64,000 nucleotides of DNA, taken from Lachnospiraceae bacterium (GTDB lineage Bacteria > Bacillota > Clostridia > Lachnospirales > Lachnospiraceae). A model generated the notes under the pieces. It worked only from the letters and a program-made list of their open reading frames with translations, made no database searches and was not told the origin of the DNA. Position numbers and translations under genes: made by a program. Below, piece after piece: positions 8,655 to 17,920 of the stretch (position 1 is its first letter; every line of letters starts with the position of its first letter). The stretch spans positions 62,001 through 126,000 of the forward strand of contig JAFZLD010000018.1 of the NCBI GenBank assembly GCA_017553505.1. Reading direction: 5' to 3'.

Positions 8655-8892
8655 TTACTCCATGGGGTCATGCGTAGCAGAGATGTCCAATGACCCTGGA
8701 TATCAAAATGGTTTATAGGGTCAGGCATTTCCTTAAGAAGGATACTTCAAACGTATCAAAATGCTTCTTTTTGCTGCCCCCTATGATGCCAAAATCTTTA
8801 TGGGGTCAAGAAAGCGATATTTTTGAAGAATAATTGCGTTGAAAGTAACGGCAATATATGACCCTATAAGGAAGAAACTGTCTATGGGGCCA
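8637..8892. repeat. Array A, downstream half: four more units
   Basis: The same geometry continues after the gene. Unit 5: TGCCCC 8637-8642 and GGGTCA 8665-8670. Unit 6: TGACCC 8691-8696 and GGGTCA 8718-8723 (spacer 21). Unit 7: TGCCCC 8775-8780 and GGGTCA 8803-8808. Unit 8: TGACCC 8859-8864 and GGGCCA 8887-8892. Three of the four pairs start exactly 28 nt apart, including the pairs with one mismatched arm, so the degenerate arms are part of the pattern and not chance. Spacers of units 6 and 7 are related (both GAT..CAAAAT..TTTAT). A separate hairpin, AAGAAG-GATAC...GTATC...CTTCTT (8735-8769), lies between units 6 and 7. Confidence 0.75.
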
Positions 8893-8923
8893 ACTGTAGG
8901 CAAAAGAAGAACAGATTAAAACA

Positions 8924-8954
8924 CAAAAAAGCCCCCCGCATAAGCGGAGGGCCG
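8924..8954 (-). terminator. Rho-independent terminator for the minus-strand gene at 8972
   Basis: Read on the minus strand, GCCCTCCGC-TTAT-GCGGGGGGC is followed by TTTTTT. It marks the right boundary of locus A. Confidence 0.85.
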
Positions 8955-8971
8955 GAAGCACGGAACCAATA

Positions 8972-9670
8972 TCAGTACTTAGGCGTGTAAGTATATTCGC
9001 TCAAAAACTCCACAAACTTCTTTATCAGCTCCGGGTGGGGGGCGTTGGCGATGACGCCGAGGTAGATGTCGTCGCTAAAGAAGCAGGGAACAGAGGTGAT
9101 GCCGGAGTAGGAGCCGATGTTGATTGCGTAAGGCATATTCACGCCGAAGACCTCACCGGTTTCCGGGTCGGTGGGGGTGCCCCACAGGACGGCGTCGCCG
9201 AGAGCTTCAAGCTCGCTGTCGGAGAAAATTTCGCGAAGGTCGAGATAAATCTCTGCGTTAAGATATCCTTTGATCAAATCGCCTGTGCTGATTACAACAT
9301 CAATGTCCGCGCCGGCGATGGCGGCCATGAACTTCTGGGAAGAAGTGTAGGTAACATCGCTGTAGCTGGACGGGTCGAGATTGATAGAGTAGCTTGCGTC
9401 GAAGACTACGGGGCCGGCTGCGGGGTCGAGGCCGAGATATTCGGTGCAGGCGTCGGAATCGGGGATGGCCGAGGCGTTAATGAATGCCGCCTGGAACTGC
9501 GCGGGCTTGTTACGAATCATGGTAACGATTACAGACACAATAATTGCAAGCGCGCAACCTATAATCAGCGTCGGAATACGGTAGTATTCCCAAAAGTACA
9601 AGAATTTATATTTGAAGCCTTTGCCTTTAAGCATGTTACGGCTGTCACGAATGTCGTCTATAACGGGCAT
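8972..9670 (-). CDS. Membrane-anchored protein of unknown function
   Basis: A 232-aa protein. Residues 1-32 are a basic cytoplasmic N-terminus, followed by one transmembrane helix (about 33-51, IPTLIIGCALAIIVSVIVTMI) and an extracellular domain of about 180 residues. The domain resembles part of a periplasmic-binding-protein fold: DIDVVISTGDLIKGYLNA, a segment DLREIFSDSELEALGDAV, and a closing ELIKKFVEFLSEYTY as seen at the end of extracellular solute-binding proteins. It is much shorter than a full solute-binding protein and lacks a lipobox. It has a very strong ribosome site (AAGGAGGTG) and is divergent from the gene at 9882. Function not recognised. Confidence 0.55.
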   Translation of the reverse strand: MPVIDDIRDSRNMLKGKGFKYKFLYFWEYYRIPTLIIGCALAIIVSVIVTMIRNKPAQFQAAFINASAIPDSDACTEYLGLDPAAGPVVFDASYSINLDPSSYSDVTYTSSQKFMAAIAGADIDVVISTGDLIKGYLNAEIYLDLREIFSDSELEALGDAVLWGTPTDPETGEVFGVNMPYAINIGSYSGITSVPCFFSDDIYLGVIANAPHPELIKKFVEFLSEYTYTPKY

Positions 9671-9719
9671 AACGCACCTCCTTAAATAACAGAATCATTA
9701 TTACCCAAAGTTATTAACG

Positions 9720-9730
9720 GGTCAATGACC
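9720..9730. promoter_or_regulatory. 11-bp palindrome in a divergent intergenic region
   Basis: GGTCA-A-TGACC lies 50 nt upstream of the minus-strand start and 152 nt upstream of the plus-strand one. It could be an operator. Its half-site resembles the locus A arm, but the arms point the other way and the spacing is 1 nt, so it is not an array unit. Confidence 0.3.
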
Positions 9731-9777
9731 AAAAAATGAACTTTTTGTTAAATCTGCGAATCTGCCTTAAAATCCTT

Positions 9778-9805
9778 TTGATTTATTCTGAAATTCTGCT
9801 ATATT
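9778..9805 (+). promoter_or_regulatory. Putative sigma-A promoter for the gene at 9882
   Basis: TTGATT-N16-TATATT. The leader that follows can form CGC-A-GGGG...CCCC-GCG (about 9824-9850). Confidence 0.5.
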
Positions 9806-9881
9806 AGTGGTAAGCATTTTCGCAGGGGCCACGCAGGCATCACCCCGCGACAACATACAGAGAAGATTGGAAGGTAACACT

Positions 9882-10385
9882 ATGAGCGAATCATACATTG
9901 AGGTAATGGTACAGAGAAAGCCCTCAGGTGCCATGTTATTTCTTAAATACTTACTTATGGGCCTTGCGGTTGTCGTATTCTTCGGTTCATTCTTAACCGG
10001 AATCGGAACCCTCGGACTTATAGTTGCGATAGCCCTCGGCGTCGGCTCTTACTTCGTAGGCATGTATGCCAGCGTAGAGTACGAGTACTTATATCTTGAT
10101 AAGGAAATCACCATCGACAAGGTCCTCAATAAGGCCAAAAGAAAGCGCGTCGGCACCTACCAGGTAGACAAGATGGAGATACTTGCTCCCATTAACTCCT
10201 ACCACCTTGATTCCTACAGAAACAGACAGGTCAAGGAATTTGACTACTCAAGCGGAATCGCCGGTCAGCGCGAGACCCGTTACTGCTTCTACTACGAAGG
10301 CTCCCAGAAGATAATAATTGAGCCCAATGACGAATTCATAAAGCTTGTTAAAAATGTTGCTCCCAGAAAGGTATTTAGTGATTGA
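9882..10385 (+). CDS. Small membrane protein, DUF6106-like
   Basis: A 167-aa protein starting MSESYIEVMV, with the start chosen because GGAAGGT precedes ATG 9882; the frame is open further upstream without a ribosome site. Two close transmembrane helices (about 20-62: LKYLLMGLAVVVFFGSF and LGLIVAIALGVGSYFVGMY) are followed by a soluble C-terminal domain of about 100 residues that resembles a membrane-anchored PH-like domain (YEYLYLDKEITIDKVLNKAK). I associate this pattern with DUF6106 of Lachnospiraceae from memory; the function is unknown. It is a single-gene unit directly before guaB. Confidence 0.6.
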   Translation: MSESYIEVMVQRKPSGAMLFLKYLLMGLAVVVFFGSFLTGIGTLGLIVAIALGVGSYFVGMYASVEYEYLYLDKEITIDKVLNKAKRKRVGTYQVDKMEILAPINSYHLDSYRNRQVKEFDYSSGIAGQRETRYCFYYEGSQKIIIEPNDEFIKLVKNVAPRKVFSD

Positions 10386-10410
10386 CAATACCGGCGGGGT
10401 GTGTTACATT
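10382..10410 (+). promoter_or_regulatory. Putative sigma-A promoter for guaB
   Basis: TTGACA-N17-TACATT overlaps the stop codon region of the preceding gene. The predicted start near 10417 places the hairpin at 10425-10463 at the very 5' end of the guaB leader. Confidence 0.6.
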
Positions 10411-10424
10411 CATTAGCAAATTTA

Positions 10425-10463
10425 AAACTGCCGGTTAGATAGAACGCTATTCGGCAGTTTTCT
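10425..10463 (+). terminator. Hairpin with T run in the guaB leader
   Basis: AAACTGCCG (10425-10433) pairs with CGGCAGTTT (10452-10460). Inside is ATAG-AACG-CTAT, and TTTTCTT follows. It can terminate the upstream gene, but it also lies just downstream of the likely guaB promoter, so it may act as a leader element. Confidence 0.6.
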
Positions 10464-10468
10464 TATAA

Positions 10469-11947
<1,479 letters not shown>

Positions 11948-11968
11948 GAAGGAAACCAAAGCATTGGA

Positions 11969-12003
11969 AAGGCGCCTATCCGCACGGATAAGCGCCTTTT
12001 TTG
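11969..12003 (+). terminator. Terminator after guaB
   Basis: AAGGCGC..TATCCG pairs with CGGATA.GCGCCTT across a CAC loop, followed by TTTTTT. Confidence 0.9.
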
Positions 12004-12117
12004 TGTACCGGGAAAATAAAAATTATTATCTGCTATTTAATTAAATATGAATCGTTTTCTTGATAGAAATCAGATGTTATGTTAATATAAACAGGAGGGG
12101 AATAAGAGGTATTTTTT

Positions 12118-14787
12118 GTGGAGAACAATAATACATTCTATCAAAATCCCGGGATGCTTTCCGGGAATCTGACGGTTGATATCATGATCGTTAAGAGGAT
12201 GGCTATTCGCTTCAGCAAAGTAGCCAATCTTTACATGGTCGGATATAACTCGCGGGGAGAAACGCTATGCGAATTGACCGCTGAACCGCCGGAAGACAAA
12301 AAGCTTATCGATCTTATTGGACGGGAAGTAGTAAATAACCTCTACGAAAGGGTATCGGGAGACGACCTCGAAGTACAGGCACTTGAAGACACGTGCATAC
12401 CTAACATCAAGGCGGCAGGTGTTTCGCTTCATGTTAACCATGAGGCTATAGCGACCTGGGTTTTAATAGGCGTTATGGACGATACGGAGCTGGTTTCACA
12501 GCCCGGAAGCATTTCTCCCGGAACTTTCTCAAGGGTAACTTCTCAGGCCAAGTTCAATGATTCTATTGATATTTGCAGGGATGTAACCCAGCTTATATTG
12601 TGCTCTAAACTTTCTTTGGCCAGTGCCCAGGCAGAGAGCAGAAGATCCAAGTACTCCGAGGAGGAGGCACTTGCTTCGCTTAAGAGGGTGGAAGCCATTT
12701 CCGAGGTAGTACAGCTTCTTGATTCCAATGACGCAATAGAAGTCATAATGAATGAGATGCTAGGGATTGTGGGCGGATATTTGGATATATCCACTGCTTT
12801 TATTGCGCGCGTAAAGCGTGGGCAGGACAGTATGGATATTGCCGCCGAGTGGACGGGTACCGGAGCGGTGTCGTGCTTTGACCAGCATATGGGACAGCCT
12901 CGTTTCCATTTCCTGTACACGGACAAGCCTCTTGTTGTATCGGCGGATTCCGACGCGGATGCGCCCGACAGAGAGGTGCTTAACAAGCTTGGCATGACGG
13001 CTGTATGCGTGCTGCCTATTCAGATAGGCAACGGCGTTGCTATGTATTCATGCTTCTTAGACAACACTCCCGACAAGAAATGGAAGACCGAAGAAGTAAA
13101 GTTCTTATATGATGCCATGAAGGTTCTTCAGAGTATCCTTACAAAGCGTATTCAGAAGAATTCACTTGCAAGTTCTTTTGCTTCACTTGAGGCAATTTTA
13201 GATAACGTGGGAAGCGCAATTTATGTGCGCGACATTGAGACGGGCTCGCCTCTTTTTGCCAACAGGGTACTTAAGAGCGTGTTTGCGGAGGAGTTCGCAA
13301 GCGGAAGCCTCGACGAATTGTTCGACTCAGCCCTTCCCGAGTCCAAAGAAATCGGAACCTACGAAGTTAACCATGTTGCCAGAAACCGCTGGTACGACCT
13401 TCACTACACCTACATCAACTGGGTGGACGGAAGAAAGGTTTCTTTGTGCGCGGCTTACGACGTTACGGACAAGAAGAGCTATCAGCGTCGTATCGAGCAG
13501 CAGGCGTATACAGACTTCTTAACGGGTCTTTACAACCGTATGTGCTGCGAGCGTGACCTTGCGATGCACATCGATGCGGCTAAGACTTCGGGTACGAAGG
13601 GTGCGCTTTTGTACCTCGACCTTGATGACTTTAAGCATATTAACGATGGTCTGGGTCATCAGTACGGCGACGTGCTCCTTAAGGCAATTTCGCATTCACT
13701 GCAGCGTATCGAGGGTATTAAGAATACCTGCTATCGTATGGGCGGCGATGAATTCGTCATTATCGTGCCTCCCGAGTCGTATTCGTCATTTAAGCGTATT
13801 ATCGAACAGATTGAAGATATATTCAGTAAGCCCTGGTATCTTAAGGATGCGGACTACTACTGCACCATGAGTATGGGTGTCGTAGAGTTCCCCGAGAGCG
13901 GTGCAAGCGTGCTTGACCTTATCAAGAAAGCCGACATCGCCATGTACGATGCCAAGAAAAGCGGTAAGAACCGCGTGGCTCAGTACTCGGACAACATTGT
14001 TTCTTCCTCGAGCGAGAGACTCGGTATGGAGAAGAGCATGCGTGATGCCATGACTTCGGGCTACAGAGAATTTGAAGTATACTATCAGCCGATTGTGGAC
14101 GTTACCGAGAATAACCGCTGTGTAGGTGCCGAGGCGCTTATCAGATGGAACTCATCCGAGCTTGGCTTTATTGCACCGAGCGATTTCATACCGCTTGCAG
14201 AGTACCTGGGACTTATCAATCCTATCGGTAACCACGTACTGAGAAAGGCTTGCGAGACCTGTAAGTCCTGGAATGACAACGGTCATCCGGATTATAAGGT
14301 TAACGTTAATTTGTCTGTGGTACAGTTATTACAATCGGATATTGTGGATATCGTGGCACGCACCATTAAGGAGACGGGCATTACTCCCAAGAACCTTACT
14401 CTGGAAGTAACAGAGAGTCTTGCCATTAACGATATGGAGCGTATGAAGACCATTCTTAACGGTATCAAGGAGCTCGGCGTTAAGCTTGCGCTTGATGATT
14501 TCGGAACAGGTTATTCGTCACTCAGCCACATTAGGGAGATTCCTTTTGACGTAATCAAGGTGGATCAAAGCTTTGTTAAAGACCTTGCCGATTCCGCTTA
14601 CTCGCAGTCCTTTGTTAAGATGGTTGCGGAACTTGCGGAGACTATCGGCGTTAACGTTTGTGTCGAAGGTATCGAGACCGAGCAGCAATATAAAGTCCTC
14701 GAGGGCATGAAGATTAAGATGATTCAGGGATTCTACTTTGACAAGCCCATGCCTCAGGAAGACTTTGTGAATAAATATGTTAAGTAA
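12118..14787 (+). CDS. GAF-PAS-GGDEF-EAL cyclic-di-GMP signalling protein
   Basis: An 889-aa cytoplasmic protein. Order seen: an N-terminal sensory region (1-180), a GAF-like domain (about 190-340), a PAS-like domain (about 350-455), then GGDEF (about 460-620) with the intact motif at 542-546 (YRMGGDEFVI), then EAL (about 636-885) with E672-A-L and DDFGTGYSSL, KVDQSFV and CVEGIETEQQ. Both catalytic signatures look complete, so both synthesis and breakdown of cyclic di-GMP are possible. No RxxD inhibitory site precedes GGDEF (GIKN stands there). The start is GTG, with AAGAGGT 8 nt upstream; a stronger AGGAGGGG lies further up. No transmembrane helix is seen. The ligand is unknown. Confidence 0.9.
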   Translation: MENNNTFYQNPGMLSGNLTVDIMIVKRMAIRFSKVANLYMVGYNSRGETLCELTAEPPEDKKLIDLIGREVVNNLYERVSGDDLEVQALEDTCIPNIKAAGVSLHVNHEAIATWVLIGVMDDTELVSQPGSISPGTFSRVTSQAKFNDSIDICRDVTQLILCSKLSLASAQAESRRSKYSEEEALASLKRVEAISEVVQLLDSNDAIEVIMNEMLGIVGGYLDISTAFIARVKRGQDSMDIAAEWTGTGAVSCFDQHMGQPRFHFLYTDKPLVVSADSDADAPDREVLNKLGMTAVCVLPIQIGNGVAMYSCFLDNTPDKKWKTEEVKFLYDAMKVLQSILTKRIQKNSLASSFASLEAILDNVGSAIYVRDIETGSPLFANRVLKSVFAEEFASGSLDELFDSALPESKEIGTYEVNHVARNRWYDLHYTYINWVDGRKVSLCAAYDVTDKKSYQRRIEQQAYTDFLTGLYNRMCCERDLAMHIDAAKTSGTKGALLYLDLDDFKHINDGLGHQYGDVLLKAISHSLQRIEGIKNTCYRMGGDEFVIIVPPESYSSFKRIIEQIEDIFSKPWYLKDADYYCTMSMGVVEFPESGASVLDLIKKADIAMYDAKKSGKNRVAQYSDNIVSSSSERLGMEKSMRDAMTSGYREFEVYYQPIVDVTENNRCVGAEALIRWNSSELGFIAPSDFIPLAEYLGLINPIGNHVLRKACETCKSWNDNGHPDYKVNVNLSVVQLLQSDIVDIVARTIKETGITPKNLTLEVTESLAINDMERMKTILNGIKELGVKLALDDFGTGYSSLSHIREIPFDVIKVDQSFVKDLADSAYSQSFVKMVAELAETIGVNVCVEGIETEQQYKVLEGMKIKMIQGFYFDKPMPQEDFVNKYVK

Positions 14788-14799
14788 AGGAGTTTGAAC

Positions 14800-15621
14800 A
14801 TGGGAGACGGTATTTTATCCGGACTTGATTCTTTTGGTTTATCAGGCCTTGAAGGCATGAGCCTTTTTGAAGAAGAGAAAAAAGCAGAGGAGGCAAAAGC
14901 AGCTTACGTGCCCACAGAGAAGGACTTCATTCTCGAAAAGACCATGAAGTGTCCGCTTTGTGACAACGAATTTAAGACCAAAGCTGTAAAAGCAGGTAAG
15001 GCTAAGCTGGTGCGTTCCGACAAGGATTTGCGCCCGGTTTATCAGGATGTGGATATCGCCAAGTACGATGTTATCATGTGCCCCAAGTGTGGATACACGG
15101 CACTTTCAAGATATTTCCCCACACTTTTGAACGTTCAGGCTCAGCGTATAAAGGCCAAGATTTCACCCGCATTCAAGCCTAAGCCCGAAACCGGCGAGAT
15201 TTACTCATACGACGATGCTCTCGAAAGATACAAGATGGCGCTTGTCAACGCTATCGTTAAGGGCACCAAGGCCAGTGAGAAAGCATACATCTGCCTTAAG
15301 TCTTCATGGATTGCAAGAGGTAAGGCTGAGGAGCTCGGCGAGTCCAATCCCGAATATGCCAAGATTAAAGCAATGGAGCTTGAGTACTCCAAGAACGCAT
15401 TCGAAGGCTTCGTGGCTGCCATTCAGAACGAAAACTTCCCTATGTGCGGTATGGATGAGACCACCATTAACTACCTCATCGCAGTGCTTGGTCAGATGAC
15501 CGGTCACCTTGATGTATCTCAGAAGATGATTGCACTTATTCTTCAGTCACAGACTGCAAATAATCGTATTAAGGATCTTGCAAGAGACCTTAAGGACGAG
15601 ATTTTAAATAGCAAGAAATAA
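14800..15621 (+). CDS. DUF2225 family zinc-binding protein
   Basis: A 273-aa protein with two CxxC zinc knuckles (MKCPLCDNEF near residue 50, IMCPKCGYTAL near 98), the pattern of DUF2225 (COG1655). The C-terminal part is helical and TPR-like. The function of the family is unknown. ATG 14800 is preferred over TTG 14794 because AAAGGAG ends 7 nt before it. It follows the GGDEF-EAL gene by 12 nt and is probably co-transcribed with it. Confidence 0.8.
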   Translation: MGDGILSGLDSFGLSGLEGMSLFEEEKKAEEAKAAYVPTEKDFILEKTMKCPLCDNEFKTKAVKAGKAKLVRSDKDLRPVYQDVDIAKYDVIMCPKCGYTALSRYFPTLLNVQAQRIKAKISPAFKPKPETGEIYSYDDALERYKMALVNAIVKGTKASEKAYICLKSSWIARGKAEELGESNPEYAKIKAMELEYSKNAFEGFVAAIQNENFPMCGMDETTINYLIAVLGQMTGHLDVSQKMIALILQSQTANNRIKDLARDLKDEILNSKK

Positions 15622-15699
15622 TTTTATATTATGGATCATAGGGGGAGTATAATAAAACGCACAGTTTTATTAACTCGATTCTCCATGTGTGTTGTTGGG

Positions 15700-15735
15700 C
15701 GAAACGGACGATGCCGAAAGGCAACGTCCGTTTCG
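15700..15735 (+). terminator. Strong hairpin after the DUF2225 gene
   Basis: CGAAACGGACG pairs with CGTCCGTTTCG. An inner stem TGCC-GAAA-GGCA has a GAAA tetraloop. It is nearly perfect but has no T run directly after it, so it may be a terminator, an mRNA end or a protein site. The rest of the gap 15622-15759 shows nothing else clear. Confidence 0.55.
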
Positions 15736-15759
15736 TTGACTATTTGTGCAATTTTTGTG

Positions 15760-15788
15760 TTGACAGTACTAAGGTTTTTTATTAATCT
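15760..15788 (+). promoter_or_regulatory. Putative promoter of the ZTP-controlled purine operon
   Basis: TTGACA-N17-TAATCT, with predicted transcription start about 12 nt before the riboswitch. Confidence 0.65.
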
Positions 15789-15798
15789 AAATCCATAA

Positions 15799-15904
15799 GG
15801 TCTATATGACTGACGGAAGTGGAATTGACCACAGGGAGTATAGATGACTAATGCCGACCGTCTGGGCGAAGCTGCTCAGATTGTCGGCTTTTCTTATACA
15901 TTTT
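15799..15904 (+). promoter_or_regulatory. ZTP (pfl) riboswitch with intrinsic terminator
   Basis: The segment matches the ZTP/ZMP aptamer in order: TCTATAT pairing with GTATAGA (P1), GACTGACGGAA, the hairpin GTGG-AATTGA-CCAC, AGGGAG, and then the second conserved part GCCGACCGTCTGGGC. The last element lies inside a terminator (GCCGAC 15853-15858 pairing with GTCGGC 15893-15898, followed by TTTTC and a second T run). Binding of ZTP/ZMP, which accumulate when 10-formyl-tetrahydrofolate is short, should stabilise the aptamer and prevent termination. The genes it controls are exactly the AICAR-using steps. Confidence 0.88.
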
Positions 15905-15919
15905 TTTCAGGAGGTTCTT

Positions 15920-16636
15920 ATGAGAATTTTTGAGTTATCACAGTTACTTAAGACCAATGCCTATCCCGGAAGAGGCATCGTAATCGGCCGTTCCGAGGAC
16001 GGTAAGAAAGCGGTTATTGCTTACTTTATCATGGGCAGAAGCGTTAACTCCCGCAACCGCGTATTCGTGGAAGAAGGCGAGGGTATTCGTACCGAAGCTT
16101 TCGATCCTTCCAAGATGTCGGATCCGTCACTTATTATCTACGCTCCCGTAAGAGTATTCGGTTCACACACTATCGTTACCAACGGTGACCAGACCGATAC
16201 CGTATACGACGGCCTTCGCGCAGGCAAGAGCTTCGACGCCGCTCTTCGTACCCGCGAGTTTGAGCCCGACGAGCCTAACTTCACCCCCAGAATTTCAGGA
16301 ATCTTACACTTCGAAGGTGATTCTTTCTCTTACGAAATGAACATACTTAAGTCCAACAACGGCGACGGCAGCGCATGCAACCGCTACAATTTCTTTTACG
16401 ACAAGCCCCGTATCGGCGAGGGACGCTTCATTCACACTTACATGAAGGATGACACTCCCCTTCCGAGCTTCGAAGGCGAGCCTGAGGTAGTGCACATCAG
16501 AGGCGACATCGATTCTTTCACACACGATTTGTGGGAGAGCCTTAACTTCGATAACAAGGTATCTCTTTTCACCCGTTTCGTAGACTTAGAGACAGGCAAG
16601 TGGGAGACCAGAATCGTTAACAAAAACACGAAGTAG
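15920..16636 (+). CDS. IMP cyclohydrolase (PurO-type, stand-alone)
   Basis: A 238-aa enzyme for the last step of IMP synthesis, closure of FAICAR to IMP. The N-terminus LLKTNAYPGRGIVIGRSEDG and the segments AYFIMGRSVNSRNRVF and YAPVRVFGSHTIVTNGDQTDT fit the IMP_cyclohyd family (PF07826), related to archaeal PurO and unlike the N-terminal domain of bifunctional PurH. The start is ATG 15920 with AGGAGG 5 nt upstream; the longer open frame runs back into the riboswitch and is not real. It is first in the operon and 12 nt from the transformylase. Confidence 0.88.
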   Translation: MRIFELSQLLKTNAYPGRGIVIGRSEDGKKAVIAYFIMGRSVNSRNRVFVEEGEGIRTEAFDPSKMSDPSLIIYAPVRVFGSHTIVTNGDQTDTVYDGLRAGKSFDAALRTREFEPDEPNFTPRISGILHFEGDSFSYEMNILKSNNGDGSACNRYNFFYDKPRIGEGRFIHTYMKDDTPLPSFEGEPEVVHIRGDIDSFTHDLWESLNFDNKVSLFTRFVDLETGKWETRIVNKNTK

Positions 16637-16648
16637 GAGATTAAGAGA

Positions 16649-17827
16649 ATGAACGAGATTCAGTTAAAATACGGATGTAACCCCAATCAGAAGCCCTCAA
16701 GAATTTTCATGGAAGACGGAAGCGACCTTCCTGTTGAGGTATTAAACGGCCGCCCCGGCTACATCAACTTCCTTGATGCTTTCAACGGCTGGCAGCTTGT
16801 TAAAGAGTTAAAAGAAGCAACCGGACTTCCCGCAGCAACTTCTTTTAAGCACGTATCTCCCGCAGGTGCTGCGGTAGGTCTTCCTCTTACCGAGACACTT
16901 GCGAAGATTTACTGGGTAGACGACCTCGGCGAGTTAAGCCCTCTTGCTTGCGCATATGCGAGAGCCCGCGGAGCTGACAGAATGTCTTCTTTTGGCGACT
17001 TTATCGCGCTTTCCGATGTCTGTGACGTTGACACCGCCCGCCTCATCAAGAGAGAGGTTTCCGACGGCGTTATCGCTCCCGGCTATACTGAAGAGGCTTT
17101 GAACCTTCTTAAGCAAAAGAAAAACGGCAACTACAACGTAATCAAAATCGACCCCACCTACAAGCCCGCCGAGATCGAGCGCAAGCAGGTATACGGCATC
17201 ACCTTTGAGCAGGGTCGTAACGAGCTTGATATCAATAAAGATCTTTTTGCCAACATCGTTACCAAGAACAAGAACATCCCGGACGAGGCTCTTGTGGACA
17301 TGAAGATTGCGATGATTACCCTTAAGTATACTCAGTCCAACTCCGTATGCTACGTAAAGGGCGGTCAGGCAATCGGTATCGGCGCAGGCCAGCAGTCACG
17401 TATCCACTGCACACGTCTTGCAGGTCAGAAGGCTGATAACTGGTATCTCCGTCAGTGCCCGAAGGTATTGAACCTCGAGTTCCTTGACACCCTCGGCCGT
17501 GCTGATAGAGACAATACCATCGACGTTTATATCGGCGATGAGTACGAAGATGTATTACGCGAAGGCGAATGGCAGAAGCGCTTCAAGGTTAAGCCCGAAG
17601 TCTTCACCCGCGAAGAAAAGAAAGCTTGGCTTGCAGGCAACACCGACGTTACCGTAGGTTCCGACGCATTCTTCCCCTTCTCAGACAACATCGAGAGGGC
17701 ATACAAGAGCGGTGTTAAATACATTGCCGAGCCCGGCGGCTCCGTACGTGACGACCTCGTTATCGAGTGCTGCGACAAGTACGATATGGTGATGGCATTT
17801 ACGGGTATACGTCTGTTCCATCACTAA
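16649..17827 (+). CDS. purH: AICAR transformylase (stand-alone PurH C-terminal domain)
   Basis: A 392-aa protein equal to the transformylase half of PurH. It transfers a formyl group from 10-formyl-tetrahydrofolate to AICAR. Seen: LKYGCNPNQKPSRIF at the start, the catalytic Lys-His in SFKHVSPAGAAVG, TQSNSVCYVKGGQAIGIGAGQQSR, and the C-terminal SDAFFPFSDNIERAYKSGVKYIAEPGGS. The cyclohydrolase domain is absent and supplied by the gene just upstream, so the two activities usually fused in bacteria are split here. The operon is under the ZTP riboswitch and closed by a shared terminator at 17871-17907. Confidence 0.93.
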   Translation: MNEIQLKYGCNPNQKPSRIFMEDGSDLPVEVLNGRPGYINFLDAFNGWQLVKELKEATGLPAATSFKHVSPAGAAVGLPLTETLAKIYWVDDLGELSPLACAYARARGADRMSSFGDFIALSDVCDVDTARLIKREVSDGVIAPGYTEEALNLLKQKKNGNYNVIKIDPTYKPAEIERKQVYGITFEQGRNELDINKDLFANIVTKNKNIPDEALVDMKIAMITLKYTQSNSVCYVKGGQAIGIGAGQQSRIHCTRLAGQKADNWYLRQCPKVLNLEFLDTLGRADRDNTIDVYIGDEYEDVLREGEWQKRFKVKPEVFTREEKKAWLAGNTDVTVGSDAFFPFSDNIERAYKSGVKYIAEPGGSVRDDLVIECCDKYDMVMAFTGIRLFHH

Positions 17828-17870
17828 GGAATTGATTCCTTTAAAAAAGAACGTCTCACTAAAAGATAAA

Positions 17871-17907
17871 GAAAGGGCGCCTCGCTTCGTGCGGGACGCC
17901 CTTTCGC
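17871..17907. terminator. Bidirectional terminator
   Basis: AAAGGGCG..CTCGC pairs with GCGGGACGCCCTTT, with U-rich tails on both sides. It serves the purine operon and the convergent TetR gene. Confidence 0.8.
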
Positions 17908-17920
17908 TGTTTACGTTAGT

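Noticed and set aside
7429-8892. CRISPR array
   Set aside because: The repeats are 6-8 bp, inverted within each unit, with irregular distance between units, and no cas genes are present.
9035-9685. Plus-strand open frame opposite the 8972-9670 gene
   Set aside because: It is antisense to a gene with strong ribosome site, transmembrane helix and terminator; the composition is that of a shadow frame.
9720-9730. GGTCA-A-TGACC as part of array A
   Set aside because: Arm orientation is reversed and spacing is 1 nt; it lies beyond the terminator that closes the locus.
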